Position numbers and translations under genes: made by a program. Below the pieces are notes generated by a model that was given only the letters and a program-made list of their open reading frames with translations, did no database searches and was not told the origin of the DNA. A stretch of DNA of 64,000 bases from Variovorax sp. MHTC-1 (GTDB taxonomy: Bacteria > Pseudomonadota > Gammaproteobacteria > Burkholderiales > Burkholderiaceae_C). The stretch is from assembly GCF_003984645.1 (NCBI RefSeq), contig NZ_RWKI01000017.1, positions 33,177-97,176 on the forward strand, read 5' to 3'. Each line of letters starts with the position of its first letter. Positions within the stretch are counted from its first letter, which is position 1. Positions 39,801 to 48,252 of this stretch are shown piece by piece.

Positions 39801-40307
39801 TTCCAGGAGATCACCAGCGTCTGCGAAATCACGCAATGCCAGTTCGCGGGCGACGTGGCGTTCTACGGCATCCCCGACCCCGAGGTACCGCGCGAAGCGC
39901 TGCTGCGCGCACTGCAGCCCGGGGATTTTGAGGTCCAACCCGGCACCGGCCAACTGGTCTTCGCGCACAACCTGGTGACGCGGCTGGCGCTAGGCGCGGA
40001 AACCATCAAGCTGCTGACCGTCAGACAGGCACGGGGCCTGTTCCAGACCGTGGTGCTGACGGGCAACACCTTCACGGCCGACACGGTGGTTTGCGCCGGC
40101 AACTTCATGAGCGTCACCGGCAACCACTTCACCGCCGCCGAAACGCGCGCCAGCACCTACGGCATGATGGTCGCGCGCCGCGCCGCCGCGAGCGGCAACG
40201 TTGGCGAGCTGTTCGGCGACCACGCGACGCTGTGGTTCCTTGTGACGAAGGGCGAATTCCGCGGCGCGGCAAACATGGTGTTCACGATCCCGCAGTCGGT
40301 GTCGTAG
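36876..40307 (+). CDS. Fibre-like protein: DUF6519 start, Ycf48-like beta-propeller and beta-helix
   Basis: 1143 residues with GAGGAGG upstream. Residues 1-60 (SRETFEPGAHYTAVRIQQGR, then VITDADFNEQGD) are the DUF6519 start seen in eCIS and phage-tail loci. Residues about 65-340 hold about seven 40-42-residue repeats of the Ycf48/BNR type (VGDGGTVLRTNNAGSSW, VGDGGLVLRTVDGGANW and so on), predicted to fold as a beta-propeller. A DUF6519 body, an Ig-like segment (VPGARVRFTVEVGAG) and a C-terminal right-handed beta-helix follow (LEAGLQLDAA, VELDGVHVAGRN, VVLTGNTFTAD). It is the best candidate for receptor binding or surface contact. Last gene of the operon. Confidence 0.88.
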   Translation: MKADLSRETFEPGAHYTAVRIQQGRVITDADFNEQGDITRHRAERLAEDVIGVSGAPAENAGFALSAGMGALAVHAADADSVWIAGEDGALLVSTNGGAAWTLASTGSTRHLRAIARAANTGWAVGDGGTVLRTNNAGSSWTVQNAGSLQTLRGAAVFDAQHAWAVGDGGLVLRTVDGGANWTRHAGGVDRLYAVAFASAQDGLAVGPGGAIVRTTDGGAAWSRVDGGSTATLRAVSLTGGQAWAVGDGGTVLRSNDGGATWTATTSGSTARLRAVRFRDANNGWIAGDDGTLLATTNGGNTWSVQPVAGSPALAGLAVAGTEAPWLVGGGQAWRVAATGAGAPAALPAASLRIGAGRYYAQGQLCEWEQAASLANQPDGGVPFRLVAGTHLVYLRAWQRHVSALEAPGIREVALGGPDTATRAQQVVQVRALALPAAPSDAAWHCGADVAAWSALTAPPAARMAARAEPELAATGVCEIVASAGYRRLENQLYRVEIHAVDTTGAARFKWSRENGSVAYAVQEVSIDTAANRTTVRLAARGRDANLDLALHDRVELVDDEAELQGRAGQLFEYLHDGNDALELVLAGVPAGTLGQDPARHPVLRRWDHTSATVGENALAVEEGDWITLEDGVQIRFAPGGSYRPGDYWQIPARTVTADVEWPRDGDGEPVAEPPAGVRDGWARLGLVTVDANGLITAITDCRDVFPALTRMTQLLYVGGDGQDTTPGGALPEPLRVRVMRGALPVPGARVRFTVEVGAGSVGSPPADDFDASCDAQGLAECPWQLGTPQHQRVRAHLLTSGGSPVSEQVLVFAATATTPTTSDGGGGCEITIGEGGNFPELSSELLEKLLAARPSLCICFLPGQHRLEAGLQLDAANTRPARRLSLHGCGPTAVIAAAGPIALAGLAALELRDLQLTLSGRALVALNNNAQVELDGVHVAGRNDSQLPWLAVGNARVLRMRGCTLPAAIRAAAVFQEITSVCEITQCQFAGDVAFYGIPDPEVPREALLRALQPGDFEVQPGTGQLVFAHNLVTRLALGAETIKLLTVRQARGLFQTVVLTGNTFTADTVVCAGNFMSVTGNHFTAAETRASTYGMMVARRAAASGNVGELFGDHATLWFLVTKGEFRGAANMVFTIPQSVS

Positions 40308-40310
40308 CGG

Positions 40311-40330
40311 GGCCGCGCAGCCGCGCCTTT
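40311..40330 (+). terminator. Possible weak terminator after the eCIS operon
   Basis: A GC-rich hairpin (GGC and GCG pairing with CGC and GCC, with one bulged C and loop CAGC) followed directly by TTT. It lies 4 bp after the last eCIS stop. The T tract is very short. Confidence 0.35.
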
Positions 40331-40569
40331 CAAGGAGCGTCAGATGCGCTGCGCACCGTCTTTTGAACGTTTGACAACCGGTCTCACAGAGGACAGTGCA
40401 GAACGCACTCGAGCCCGTCGAGTTTCGTCTAGACCCCCGCACCTTACCGACTACCCAACTGTCTGCAATTCAAGGTGGTTCGCCCCGATCGTCCAGGTTG
40501 ACGCTAGATAAGTGGCGGAACGAAGCGAAGACGCTAGCTGTAGTGGGTGTCCCAGGACAATAGGTCTAG
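40331..40569. other. Intergenic DNA without a gene between eCIS operon and AbiE locus
   Basis: About 240 bp of the 303-bp gap. No reading frame with a ribosome site was seen. The remainder of the gap is the palindromic operator that follows. Confidence 0.6.
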
Positions 40570-40601
40570 TTGTCCGAAATTTGTACATAAGTTTCGGACA
40601 A
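40570..40601. promoter_or_regulatory. Perfect inverted repeat, probable AbiEi operator
   Basis: TTGTCCGAAA, 12-bp spacer, TTTCGGACAA: ten-base arms that match perfectly, ending 9 bp before the ATG of the antitoxin gene. AbiEi antitoxins are known to bind inverted repeats at their own promoter, so this is the expected autoregulatory site. Confidence 0.8.
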
Positions 40602-40610
40602 AGGGTTCAA

Positions 40611-41324
40611 ATGTCCGACGCCGTAGATCGCATCACAGCCATGATCGACGCCGCCGCGCCTGGCTATGTCTGGGTCCCCGCTGACTTCGCCGCATTGGGA
40701 GCGCGCGCCGCCATCGACAAGACGCTGCAACGCATGGTCGCGCGTGGCGCGTTGCGCCGGTTCGACCGCGGCTTGTATGACCGCCCCGCCCTCAACAGTC
40801 TCACCAAGCGTCCCGCTTCACCTGACTACCGTGCAGTGGTCGATGCGCTCGCGCGGCGCGACCAAGCCCGCATTCTCGTCGATGGAATGACAGCAGCCAA
40901 CGACCTCGGGCTGACCGATGCCGTTCCGGCGCGCGTCACGATCGACACAGATACGCAGCCCCGCTCCATCCACCTCGACCAACTCACCATCGAGTTCAAG
41001 CCGACTGCGCCGAGCCGCCTCTATTGGGCGGGCAGACCGGCCATGCGGGTCGTCCAGGCGTTGCACTGGCTCAGGGACACGCTCCCCGGAGACGGCGACC
41101 GCATCAGAAAGACGCTTGCGCGCCTTCTCAGCGATCCGAAACACGGCGACAGCATCCGGAGTGATTTGACCCAAGGCTTCAGCGTTTTGCCCGCGTGGAT
41201 GCAAAGCTTCCTGAGGACTATCCCGGGCTTCGACCCGATGCCAGACACTGATCCACCTGATCCGGCAAGGGCCGCCTCACGGCGCAAGCCCTCGCCCGCC
41301 CGCACCCCGGCGGAGCCGCGATGA
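40611..41324 (+). CDS. abiEi: AbiEi-type (DUF6088) antitoxin/transcriptional regulator
   Basis: 237 residues from the ATG at 40611; a longer frame opens at 40512 but crosses the operator. The N-terminus is a winged helix (YVWVPADFAALGARAAIDKT, then LQRMVARGALRRFDRGLYDR), followed by the DUF6088/AbiEi_4 domain (ARILVDGMTAANDLGLTDAV). In AbiE systems the antitoxin represses the operon and neutralises the toxin without direct binding (type IV). The stop overlaps the ATG of the toxin gene (ATGA), but that toxin is broken. The protein looks intact. Confidence 0.88.
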   Translation: MSDAVDRITAMIDAAAPGYVWVPADFAALGARAAIDKTLQRMVARGALRRFDRGLYDRPALNSLTKRPASPDYRAVVDALARRDQARILVDGMTAANDLGLTDAVPARVTIDTDTQPRSIHLDQLTIEFKPTAPSRLYWAGRPAMRVVQALHWLRDTLPGDGDRIRKTLARLLSDPKHGDSIRSDLTQGFSVLPAWMQSFLRTIPGFDPMPDTDPPDPARAASRRKPSPARTPAEPR

Positions 41325-42172
41325 ACACAGCCTATGAAGAAGTGATTGCACGAGCGATGCTGACAGAGGTGCGCTCTTCGTAGAAACCGCCGCGCGCCTC
41401 GGCACCGCCGTGCAGAACGTCGAGAAGGACTTTTGGGTGTGCTGGACGCTCGACGCGTTGTTCAACGGTCTTGGGGCCGGAAGTCCCCGCCTGCTCTTCA
41501 AGGGCGGGACATCGCTCTCGAAGGCCTTCGACCTCATCCCCCGCTTGGCAAAGGCCGCATGAAACTGGAGCGCGACCTGACGATGCCGATGAACAGACCT
41601 TGCTGCTCTGGTACCCAGCGGCGACGGTACGCACTGAGGACTACATCCGGTCCGCCGTCAAGATCGAAGCGGGCGCGAAGTCGGCCCTCGATCCGCATCC
41701 GTCCGCTGCGGTCACGCCGTATGTCGCGGCTGATCTTCCTGATCTTGATCTTCGCGTTGGAAACGTCATCACCGTCGAGGCTGAGCGCACGTTCTGGGAC
41801 TAGATCATCATCCTCCACGGTCTGCGACAGTGGCATGATCGGCGCGGTGTCCTGCGCCATGGCGGTCAAGGGGTTTCGCGCCACTACTACGACGCACACC
41901 AGCTCATGCGCAATGAACGGGCAACGCAGTGGCTTGGCAATTTTGATCTCGCCGCGAACTGCGCGACACATGCGCGACTCTTTTTCGGCAGTACCGACCT
42001 CGGCCTGACGACGGCTGCGCATGGCCAATTCACGCTGACACCACGCCCGCCATGCGCGACGCGCTGAGCGCCGACTATGTGGCCATGGCGGGAAATGATC
42101 TTCGGCGACGTGCCGCCACTCGATGCGGTGCTTGCAAACATTGAGAAGCTCGAACGCCGGGTGAACGAGTGA
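41321..42172 (+). pseudogene. abiEii: Decayed AbiEii-type nucleotidyltransferase toxin
   Basis: The intact start (NTAYEEVIARAMLTE) breaks at a TAG at 41381. A +1 or -1 shift restores VETAARLGTAVQNVEKDFWV and LLFKGGTSLSKAFDLI, the nucleotidyltransferase GGTSLSK motif, in another frame up to a TGA at 41560. The RFSEDID segment expected next is missing. LLLWYPAATVRTEDYIRSAV and VGNVITVEAERTFWD follow in a third stretch that ends in a TAG at 41801, where a Lys (AAG) is expected. IIILHGLRQWHDRRG continues past it. A final piece ends at 42172 with IEKLERRVNE. At least two frameshifts, one internal stop and a deletion: inactive. Confidence 0.88.
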
Positions 42173-42206
42173 GCTCGCCCCCTCCTACGAGTGAGCTCGC
42201 CCCCTC
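42165..42206. repeat. 20-bp direct repeat, two copies
   Basis: ACGAGTGAGCTCGCCCCCTC occurs at 42165-42184 and again at 42187-42206, separated by two bases. The first copy contains the toxin pseudogene stop. It is the junction between the AbiE remnant and the panD fragment and may mark an old recombination point. Confidence 0.9.
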
Positions 42207-42228
42207 TTGTCACACCACCTGACCTCAG

Positions 42229-42349
42229 ATGGCGAGGGTGCGATACGCGGCGAGCGCGGCAGCGGCATCATTTCGCGCAACGGTTCGCCGCGCGACGGGC
42301 CTCGCTGGGCGACCTGGTCATCATCGCCGCGTTCGGCCCGGGGCCGAGG
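42229..42349 (+). pseudogene. panD: Fragment of panD (aspartate 1-decarboxylase)
   Basis: About 120 bp aligns with the middle of the intact panD gene at 63018 (codons about 50-95) at roughly 80-85 % identity by eye, including the shared 23-bp stretch starting TGGGCGACCTGGTCATCATC. Relative to intact panD it has a 12-bp deletion near 42236 and a single-base deletion near 42285 that breaks the frame. The translated end RRASLGDLVIIAAFG is still recognisable. No start or stop of the gene is present. Confidence 0.85.
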
Positions 42350-42707
42350 GAGAAGCGTGCTTCACCGTTGTCAGGCGTGATGGCGCCCTCACCGCTTTGC
42401 GGCCTGACGGTAGCCGTCGCGGCGGTCAGCGAAAATAGGCAGGATCTCGTTCCTCTCGCACGGCCGATCCGGATCGGCCAGGACGCGCCGGCGCAACGTT
42501 GGAGGCGCAGCAACCCAACCGCCCTAGGTTTTCGCCCGCCAGGAGCGAGCGCGGACGCGGCGCACATGGCGCAGCTTGCACTCGGCGGCGCAGTCGGAAC
42601 GCGCCTTGCTACCTGTTCGGCCTCCGCTTGGGCAGCGTCCCCATCATTGAGCTCACGCAGCCCTCAGCACCAATCTTCCAGCACCGTGGCCTTCGCCAGG
42701 CAGGGGT
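42350..42707. other. Gene-poor DNA after the panD fragment
   Basis: About 360 bp with no supported gene. Frames on both strands lack ribosome sites and recognisable patterns. It ends at the stop codon of the large oxidoreductase fusion on the other strand. Confidence 0.55.
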
Positions 42708-45700
42708 CTACTTCGCGGCGGGAGCGGCAAGCGACACGGGCGTCATGGATGCAGCGTCGGGTTGACGAATTCGCCGCCCCTGCGGCCCCTCGATCACCCA
42801 GTGTGTGTTGTCAGGTACGCCAATGCTGCGCCGGCACTCCCATGCGCCCTCTTCGAGATCAAGTGTTACGTCGAGGGTCCAGGCGCCGTCGTCGATGCGC
42901 GCCACTCGCACCACGGCATAGCCGTCGCTTGTGCCGAGGGCGGCGGTGACCATCGCGGCACGGATGTCACACCCTCGCTGCTTCAATGCGAGCGGACCTT
43001 TGAGCCAGTATTCGTCAGCGCGCGAATTGGCAAAGGGCCAGGGCGCGTACAGTGCCGACGATACGATCGAGATCACTTCGACCCACCCTTGGTCCCCTTC
43101 GATCCAGAGACTGGAGACGCTCGACATATGACGGTCGCCCGACAGAACGACCACCTGCCGTGCCGGCCCGTTGCGCAGCAAGTCCAGCAGCTCGAACTGC
43201 GATCGGGGGTAGCCGCTCCAGTCGTCTAGCCCCAGACGCAAGGCGTCGTGGCCGAAGACCGCCGCACGCGGAAACGGAAAGAGCGCCACCGGGGAGACGA
43301 TGAACTTGGGCGCGTCGGCCGGCGCGCGCTCCAGCCACATGCGCAGGTCCGAGAGGTCGGGCGTCGCATGGATGGAGGCCTCCGACAGGTGCGTGGCATG
43401 GGGGGCGGCGCGCAACGCGCGCCGCTGGCGAGTGCTGCGTGTGTCCAGCATGTAGAAGGGAAACCCCGCGGCGGCGATCGTGTAGTCGAACGGCGGCCGG
43501 GGCCTGTCGCAGACCAGTTTGTGCTGGTTCGAGACGTAGGCGCGAAGGCCATTCCTTTCCATGTCGGAAGACAAGGCACTGGGCTCCCAGTTGTCTTGCA
43601 CCTCATGGTCGTCGAGCAGGGGGTAGGTGGGCAGCGATGCCGTGATCCGGCGCAGCGCGTCGAGCCTGAAGTTGAGCTTGTAGGCCTGGCCTATCTCGTC
43701 GGCGCCGGAAGGGTCGAACAGGCCCGCAACCTGATCGACGTACACCTGGTCGCCGCTCAGGAGCAGCAGTTGCGGCCGCTGCGCTGTGGGCGACGTCTTC
43801 AGGCGCTCGGTCAGGCGCCGGTACGTCCGCTGCGCTGGCAGGCGATCGACCAGGCCCGTCGGGTACTGGCAGCTGGCCATGGCAAAGCACAATGAGGCCT
43901 GCGGTGCCGCGGCCGGTGCCAGGGCGGCATCGATCCACGCTGGATCCAGGCGCACCACCGTGAGGTCGAGCGCCTCGGCGTCGGCGCCGCCCAGCGACTG
44001 CTCGACGGCCTTGCGGACATCCACGTGCGGGGTGCGGTCTGGTAGCGCGAACAGGCCCTCGACCGTCTTGGTGTCGAAGATCCGGGGCGGTGCCTCGCGC
44101 ACAACCGGCAGGTCGTCGTGCACCGTCAGGATGGCGAAGCCTTGGTACGTGGCCAGCCAGTCTTCGCGCAGCTCCACCACCAGGGCTTCGTCCAGCAGCG
44201 CTTCGCGCGTGGTCGATTGCACTACCATGCCCTGGAAGTCGAAGTGCCACATGTCGTCCTGGCGCTTGGCTGGCACATGGACGACCGCGTAGGCCGAGAC
44301 GTGCGCGGGCGGCGGCTGCAAGGCCAGTCTGCAGCGAAGCCGTGCGGGCGTGTCGGTGCCGACGCGGTCGACACGACCGAGCCAGGGCCCCATCCAGGGC
44401 AGCCGCGCGGTCAGCGTCGGCGCCTTCGGAAGGCCGGGCGGCGGGGGCTCGGCGAACTCATCGAGGAAGGCATTGATGCGCGCGAACACATCGCGGTGCG
44501 CGTGCTGACCGATCAGCATGTCCTGGTGTCCGTACTCGGCGAGCACGTGGAGCTGCCGCGGCGTGCCCTGCCCGAGCACGATGTCGCCGGTCTGCTCCTG
44601 TGGCGGCTCCTTGGGAAAGCCGCCGCTCTGGTCCGGAAACACCTGCTTGAGCAGCCAGAAGGTGTCATAGGCGCCGCGCCAGTCGAAGACCGCGTTCTGT
44701 CGCCCGTGCAGTAATAGCACCGGGAACGCGAACCGCTCGCCCAGCGCATCGAAGGCCACCGCCTGGTTCGCGCCGGCCGCATCCGTGAGCACCTGCACGC
44801 GTGCGTAGTGTCCGACCTGGGCCAGCCCGCGCACCATCACCCAGCCATAGATCGCGTCAAGCGCGCGCAGCGTGTTGTCGCCAATATTCTTCAGCCGCAT
44901 CGTCTGCCCGAAGATCGCGTCGGCGCGGTGGCGCACGGCGGCGAATCCCGGCAGCGCCTTCAGCCGCTGCGCCTCGCCATCGTCGTCCGGGTAGGGGAAG
45001 GTGGCGAGCACCGCATCGATCAGCAGCCAGGCTGGCGTGCTCGAATCCGCCGGCCGGGTGTCGAACTGCAAGGCGCCGACGAACTGCTGCACATAGCTGG
45101 CGATGAAGGCGCGGAAGCGATTGAATGCGCTCGCGCGCAGCAGCGGCCCGACCTGCGACAGGACCAGGGCGCCAATCTTCTGGTGCAATTCGGGCGAGCG
45201 CAGCACTGCCACGCTGAACATCGCGGCGCCGATGCAATGCGCGACGACATCGAGCTTTCCGTCGGGCGGCTGACTGAGCGCAAGCAGCTGCTCCACCGCT
45301 TGCGGGATGTCGCCCATCGCGACCTCGTCGAAGGACCAGTAGACGCGCTGGTCGAGGCCGATGCTGGTTCGAAGGTCCAGGACCCACACCTCCCGCCCGG
45401 CTGCAAGCAGGGTGCCTACGAGGTTCGGATAGATGCTCGGATGGGCGAAGGTGGAGCCGCTGGCGCCAAAGCCGTGGATGAGCAGCACAGGCCGGGCGAG
45501 CGCTTTGGCATCGCCTCGCCGATAGCGCGACAGCAGCCGGCGCGGCACATTCTTAAGGCCAGGATGCCGGGGCAGGGCGGGCTGCACGTCGATGACTTGC
45601 GGATCGACGCAGGCGACGGTCCCCGGCAAGCGCTGCTGCGACTTGTTGAAGTCGTCGGCCGGCGGCAGGAAGTTGAGCAGGTGGATACGCAGCACCACGC

Positions 45701-48221
45701 GCAGCACCCACAGCGCCAGCTCGGCCAGGTCGCCGAGCTGGTTGGGCTGGTCCTGCTGGCGCTCGACCTGCAGCAGCGGCACCAGCTTCTCGACGAAGTA
45801 GGACGGGTCCAGCGTCAGGCAGCCCAGCTCGCGCGTGCATTCGTCGATGCGGTCGAGCCGGCCCTCGCTGAGCTGTCGCCAGGGGTTGCCGGACTCGGTG
45901 AATTCGAGGCGCTTGGTCAGCTGTAGATGCTCGCCAACCTGCACGGGCGCGTTCTCGTCGGCCTGCTCGACCGTCCATGCGTAGCGGATGAGCCGCACCT
46001 GGCCAAGGTGCGAGCACAGGGCCACCAGTTGGCGCCAGGGAAGGTAGCCGGGCTCCGGTGCCGAGAAGCGCTGCAGCCTGCGCTGTGCGAGGTCAAGGCT
46101 GCGCCGCACGCGCGATGCGAAGGTGGATTGCTCGCGCACCAGCACCTGGGCTTCGCCGCTGCAGGTGGCACGCGTCTCGGACTCGCCGGTCCTGCGGAAA
46201 GTCAGCACTACCTTGGGCTGCGCGATCGCGCGCGGCAGGCAACGCAGCGCGTGGGCATCGATCGCCGCGAACTCGACGACCACCCCCATCTCGTAGGCCA
46301 CGCCCTCCACATGGATGCGACCCGTCATGCGCTCCTGCAGTGCGATCGTCGTCGGCCGCGGCGCGCGAGGCTGCGTGAGGTCGCGCCGCATCGGTCGTGG
46401 CTCGGTCTGCTGCGCGTCGCTGGTGCGCAGCCGCAATTTCCAGCGCTGCGCCAGCACCGGCACGGCGCGCTCCGCGAGGGCCGTGATGGTGAGCGCGGGA
46501 TTGATGCCCAGGGCCACAGGCACGATCGAGCCGTCGAGCACCGCAAGCCCGGGCAGGAGGGTCCGGGTGTCGCCCGAAGCGCTGTAGACGCAGCCCCATG
46601 GATCGACCACCCCGCGGACTTTGTCGTCCGCCATGCGGCAGCCGCCCAGTGGATGCACGGTCGTGACCGGCCCCCGCACCGGCAGGCCGTCGAACACCTT
46701 GAAAGGCGGCAGGGGCTTCCACATCGGGTTCGGCAGGACGCGGCCGCCCAGGCCGCCCTTGCCGTCGTGCGCCGCATGCAGCGCACGCATCTGGGCCTCG
46801 AACACCGGCAGCTTAGAGACACCATCCCATCGGATGCGCACCTGCGCATCGGACTTCGTCGCGCCGGGACACAGCGCGATCGTGCCGTCGGCACCGTCGT
46901 CGCCCATCATCCCGTAGACCGGGGTGCGTTCCAGCACCTCGTCGCTCACCGCAAGCGGATCGTCGAAGCGTTCGCCCGGCCGATGCCGGCTCGTGTCTTC
47001 TTCGACCAGGCCGTAGAGGGCATCGGTGGTCGTCACCACCTCGGCCAACAGGCGGCGCAGCGCCCCGGGGATCGCGAACTCCTCGATCACGACAGGGCGC
47101 GCGAGCTCCTCCGGCTTCGTGCGCACCAGGCCCGTGATGGTCGGCCCGATCTTGCGTTCCCTGGGCGGCTGGCCTTCCATCGCGCTCGAGCAAGCCTTCT
47201 GCTTTTGCCCGCAGGCCACGGCGATCAGGTCACCGTTGCCTGAGAAGCCCTCGCCCAGCGCAGCATCGGCCAGCGGCAGGCCCTCATCGCGTGAACGCAG
47301 CAGGATCTCGGTCGACCCGAGCGTGCCGGCCGCAAGGACGACGTTGCGCGCGTGCACCACGTAGGGCCGAGCACGGTCGCTGCGTGCCTTGGCCGGATCC
47401 GTGAAGAAGAACTCCACCGCGTAGCCGCCGCCGCTGCGCATGCGAATGATGTGCACCGTGGCGCCGCAGAAGAGGCGCGCGCGGTTGGCTCGCGCGAGCG
47501 CCAGGTAGTTGACGTCGAGCGACTGCTTGGCGCGGTGGTTGCAGCCGCTGACGCAGTCACCGCACTGCAGGCAGGCGCGCATCGTAACGCCGGCGGCGCT
47601 GCGGACGTCGTCCTCGAATGCCACTGCGGCCCAGGCCTTGCGCGAGTCCTCGGCGCCGATGCGCCGGCCGGCCGCGAACAGCGACACCAGCTTGGGCACG
47701 TCGTTGGGAATCTGCGCGATGCCCAGCATTGCCTCGGCCTTGGCGTAGTGGCAGTCCAGCGATTCGCGATCGATGCCAGCGGGCCAGCGCGACCGATCGA
47801 AGGCATCCGCGGTCGGCCGCTCCATCACCGCCGCATTGATCAGTGATCCGCCGCCGAGCCCGTTGCCCACCAGCGCATTCACATCACCACCCAGGCGCAG
47901 GTCGAACAGGCCCCAGGCGCGGCCGCGCGGCGGCGTGCCGTCCTGCCGGCTGAATCGCACGTGGCCCGGCAGCTCTGCGAAGGTCGCCGGGAACTCGCCG
48001 GGCAGGTATTCGTTGCCTCGCTCCAGCACGTAGACGCGCACGGCGTCGCCGCCGGCCTCGGGCCGCGCACCTGCGAGGCGCGCCGCGGTCACCGCGCCGC
48101 CATAGCCACTGCCCACGACGAGCACCTCACAGTGCAGCGCGTCGGCGGGCGCGTCCTCGATCTCCTGCACCAGCGCTTCGGCGCCCTCGGAGAGCCAGCG
48201 ATCCTTGTTGTCCTTGTTCAT
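42708..48221 (-). CDS. Triple fusion: GMC oxidoreductase, alpha/beta hydrolase and PhoD-like phosphatase
   Basis: 1837 residues from the ATG at 48219-48221 (AGGAG upstream); a longer frame opens at 48362. Residues about 30-600 are a cholesterol-oxidase-like GMC enzyme: FAD motif VVGSGYGGAV (35-44), CLQCGDCVSGCNHRAK, HPLGGCRMADD (about 524) and GINPALTITALAERAV. Residues about 905-1250 are an alpha/beta hydrolase: LIHGFGASGSTFAHPS and nucleophile elbow VAHCIGAAMF, with Cys996 where Ser is usual. Residues about 1470-1800 are a PhoD-type metallophosphatase: SGDQVYVDQ, LLDDHEVQDNW and VLSGDRHMSS. No signal peptide; the substrate is unknown, perhaps a sterol or lipid ester. Neighbouring signalling genes follow on the same strand. 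Confidence 0.9.
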   Translation of the reverse strand: MNKDNKDRWLSEGAEALVQEIEDAPADALHCEVLVVGSGYGGAVTAARLAGARPEAGGDAVRVYVLERGNEYLPGEFPATFAELPGHVRFSRQDGTPPRGRAWGLFDLRLGGDVNALVGNGLGGGSLINAAVMERPTADAFDRSRWPAGIDRESLDCHYAKAEAMLGIAQIPNDVPKLVSLFAAGRRIGAEDSRKAWAAVAFEDDVRSAAGVTMRACLQCGDCVSGCNHRAKQSLDVNYLALARANRARLFCGATVHIIRMRSGGGYAVEFFFTDPAKARSDRARPYVVHARNVVLAAGTLGSTEILLRSRDEGLPLADAALGEGFSGNGDLIAVACGQKQKACSSAMEGQPPRERKIGPTITGLVRTKPEELARPVVIEEFAIPGALRRLLAEVVTTTDALYGLVEEDTSRHRPGERFDDPLAVSDEVLERTPVYGMMGDDGADGTIALCPGATKSDAQVRIRWDGVSKLPVFEAQMRALHAAHDGKGGLGGRVLPNPMWKPLPPFKVFDGLPVRGPVTTVHPLGGCRMADDKVRGVVDPWGCVYSASGDTRTLLPGLAVLDGSIVPVALGINPALTITALAERAVPVLAQRWKLRLRTSDAQQTEPRPMRRDLTQPRAPRPTTIALQERMTGRIHVEGVAYEMGVVVEFAAIDAHALRCLPRAIAQPKVVLTFRRTGESETRATCSGEAQVLVREQSTFASRVRRSLDLAQRRLQRFSAPEPGYLPWRQLVALCSHLGQVRLIRYAWTVEQADENAPVQVGEHLQLTKRLEFTESGNPWRQLSEGRLDRIDECTRELGCLTLDPSYFVEKLVPLLQVERQQDQPNQLGDLAELALWVLRVVLRIHLLNFLPPADDFNKSQQRLPGTVACVDPQVIDVQPALPRHPGLKNVPRRLLSRYRRGDAKALARPVLLIHGFGASGSTFAHPSIYPNLVGTLLAAGREVWVLDLRTSIGLDQRVYWSFDEVAMGDIPQAVEQLLALSQPPDGKLDVVAHCIGAAMFSVAVLRSPELHQKIGALVLSQVGPLLRASAFNRFRAFIASYVQQFVGALQFDTRPADSSTPAWLLIDAVLATFPYPDDDGEAQRLKALPGFAAVRHRADAIFGQTMRLKNIGDNTLRALDAIYGWVMVRGLAQVGHYARVQVLTDAAGANQAVAFDALGERFAFPVLLLHGRQNAVFDWRGAYDTFWLLKQVFPDQSGGFPKEPPQEQTGDIVLGQGTPRQLHVLAEYGHQDMLIGQHAHRDVFARINAFLDEFAEPPPPGLPKAPTLTARLPWMGPWLGRVDRVGTDTPARLRCRLALQPPPAHVSAYAVVHVPAKRQDDMWHFDFQGMVVQSTTREALLDEALVVELREDWLATYQGFAILTVHDDLPVVREAPPRIFDTKTVEGLFALPDRTPHVDVRKAVEQSLGGADAEALDLTVVRLDPAWIDAALAPAAAPQASLCFAMASCQYPTGLVDRLPAQRTYRRLTERLKTSPTAQRPQLLLLSGDQVYVDQVAGLFDPSGADEIGQAYKLNFRLDALRRITASLPTYPLLDDHEVQDNWEPSALSSDMERNGLRAYVSNQHKLVCDRPRPPFDYTIAAAGFPFYMLDTRSTRQRRALRAAPHATHLSEASIHATPDLSDLRMWLERAPADAPKFIVSPVALFPFPRAAVFGHDALRLGLDDWSGYPRSQFELLDLLRNGPARQVVVLSGDRHMSSVSSLWIEGDQGWVEVISIVSSALYAPWPFANSRADEYWLKGPLALKQRGCDIRAAMVTAALGTSDGYAVVRVARIDDGAWTLDVTLDLEEGAWECRRSIGVPDNTHWVIEGPQGRRIRQPDAASMTPVSLAAPAAK

Positions 48222-48252
48222 CGTCTGCTCCTGGTGTGCGGCGGGCGGGCGC

